A stretch of DNA of 13,959 nucleotides from Novosphingopyxis sp042090735 (GTDB taxonomy: Bacteria > Pseudomonadota > Alphaproteobacteria > Sphingomonadales > Sphingomonadaceae). Below the pieces are notes generated by a model. That model was not told the origin of the DNA and ran no database searches. It was given only the letters and a program-made list of their open reading frames with translations. Positions within the stretch are counted from its first letter, which is position 1, and each line of letters opens with the position of its first letter. Where the stretch lies: positions 1-13,959 of the forward strand of contig JBELIU010000058.1 in the NCBI GenBank assembly GCA_042090735.1, written 5' to 3'. Shown piece after piece: positions 13,536-13,959 of the stretch. The translations under genes were made by a program, and so were the position numbers.

Positions 13536-13959
13536 AGATGTGTCATCTCTCAGTGCCTCAAGCGTTGCTGCCTCAGGACTTTCATATGCTTTCGCAGGAG
13601 CGCGGCCCTGCTGCTCCGAGCACACATTTGTTGTTTGCGAATGTGGCATCTGAAGGCAATTTGCGTGCCCAACTACGAACTGCCAGCCGAAGCCTCGACC
13701 CCGGCTGGCATCACTATCAGACAATTGCGCTCGAGCGGGTCTAGAGCTGATTTCCAATTGTCGCATTTTCGCGGCTCGAACGCCAATAGCTGCCAGTCCG
13801 CTACCGGCCCCATTCCAGTCATACGATTTAAGAAAGTCTCAATGGGCAGCTTCTGGGCCGCTAGCGGTCTGTCCGGTTTTGAACATGATTTGAGTTGAAG
13901 CGGACATCCATCCGTGCAGATTTAAGACCGATTACTTGTCTACCGGCGACTGATGCACT
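13536..13959. other. Downstream region without a supportable gene
   Basis: About 420 bp follow the ScsB-like gene to the window edge. Several short frames are open on both strands but none shows a protein family, a good ribosome binding site or usual composition. A 10-bp palindrome CCGCTAGCGG (13858-13867) and a short TGTCCG/CGGACA pair lie near the end, without a T-run. I see no tRNA or ncRNA signature. Confidence 0.6.

Noticed and set aside
13532..13744. 70-codon frame starting in the ScsB-like stop (ATGA overlap).
   Set aside because: The overlap looks suggestive, but there is no ribosome binding site beyond chance, no recognisable domain, and the composition (scattered His, Pro, Ser, Gln) looks like untranslated sequence.
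13635..13898. 87-codon open frame near the right edge, and an 83-codon frame on the opposite strand (13515-13766).
   Set aside because: Both are shadows of the same region with no family signal. Neither has supporting context.
1..13959. CRISPR arrays, tRNA or rRNA genes, phage or conjugation genes.
   Set aside because: I looked for spaced repeats, cloverleaf-like stretches and mobility proteins and found none beyond the IS3-like fragments.

Overview
The window is GC-rich and densely coded. Its protein families point to an alphaproteobacterium, most likely a member of the Sphingomonadales (Erythrobacter/Sphingomonas-like). That assignment is an inference from recalled resemblance, since no rRNA or other marker gene is present.

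Left block (about 1-6516, all + strand). The 3' end of a SulP-type anion transporter with a STAS domain overlaps a 51-codon helix-turn-helix gene. This is followed at once by cydA, cydB and a 40-codon DUF2474/CydX-like membrane peptide. The genes overlap or are 3 bp apart, so this looks like one translationally coupled operon for a cyanide-insensitive bd-type quinol oxidase. After about 190 bp containing an AT-rich stretch comes a 1-Cys (Prx6-type) peroxiredoxin closed by a clear intrinsic terminator. Next come a metallo-beta-lactamase/double-rhodanese protein (persulfide dioxygenase-like) and two different SAM-dependent methyltransferases. The common theme is sulfide, persulfide and peroxide chemistry with a sulfide-tolerant oxidase, but the physiological role is inferred.

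Scar (6517-7170). About 650 bp hold no intact gene. They contain a strong inverted repeat, the last ~40 codons of an IS3-family transposase, the first 44 codons of an RND efflux permease, and an L,D-transpeptidase C-terminus fused in frame to the RND fragment and then frameshifted. The region looks like a rearrangement junction between two functional blocks.

Right block (7160-13535). A QseB/QseC-like response regulator and sensor kinase lie on the - strand. Divergently, on the + strand, is a four-gene periplasmic thiol-redox operon: a secreted DsrE-family protein, an Lgt-like membrane domain fused to a TlpA-type thioredoxin (ScsD-like), a DsbA-like protein with a CPFC motif (ScsC-like), and a DsbD-family electron transporter of ScsB type. 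In the 96-bp divergent spacer, two CTTA-type half-sites lie 11 bp apart, as in PmrA/QseB boxes. This suggests the two-component system controls both itself and the Scs-like operon. The last ~420 bp (13536-13959) contain no gene that I can support.
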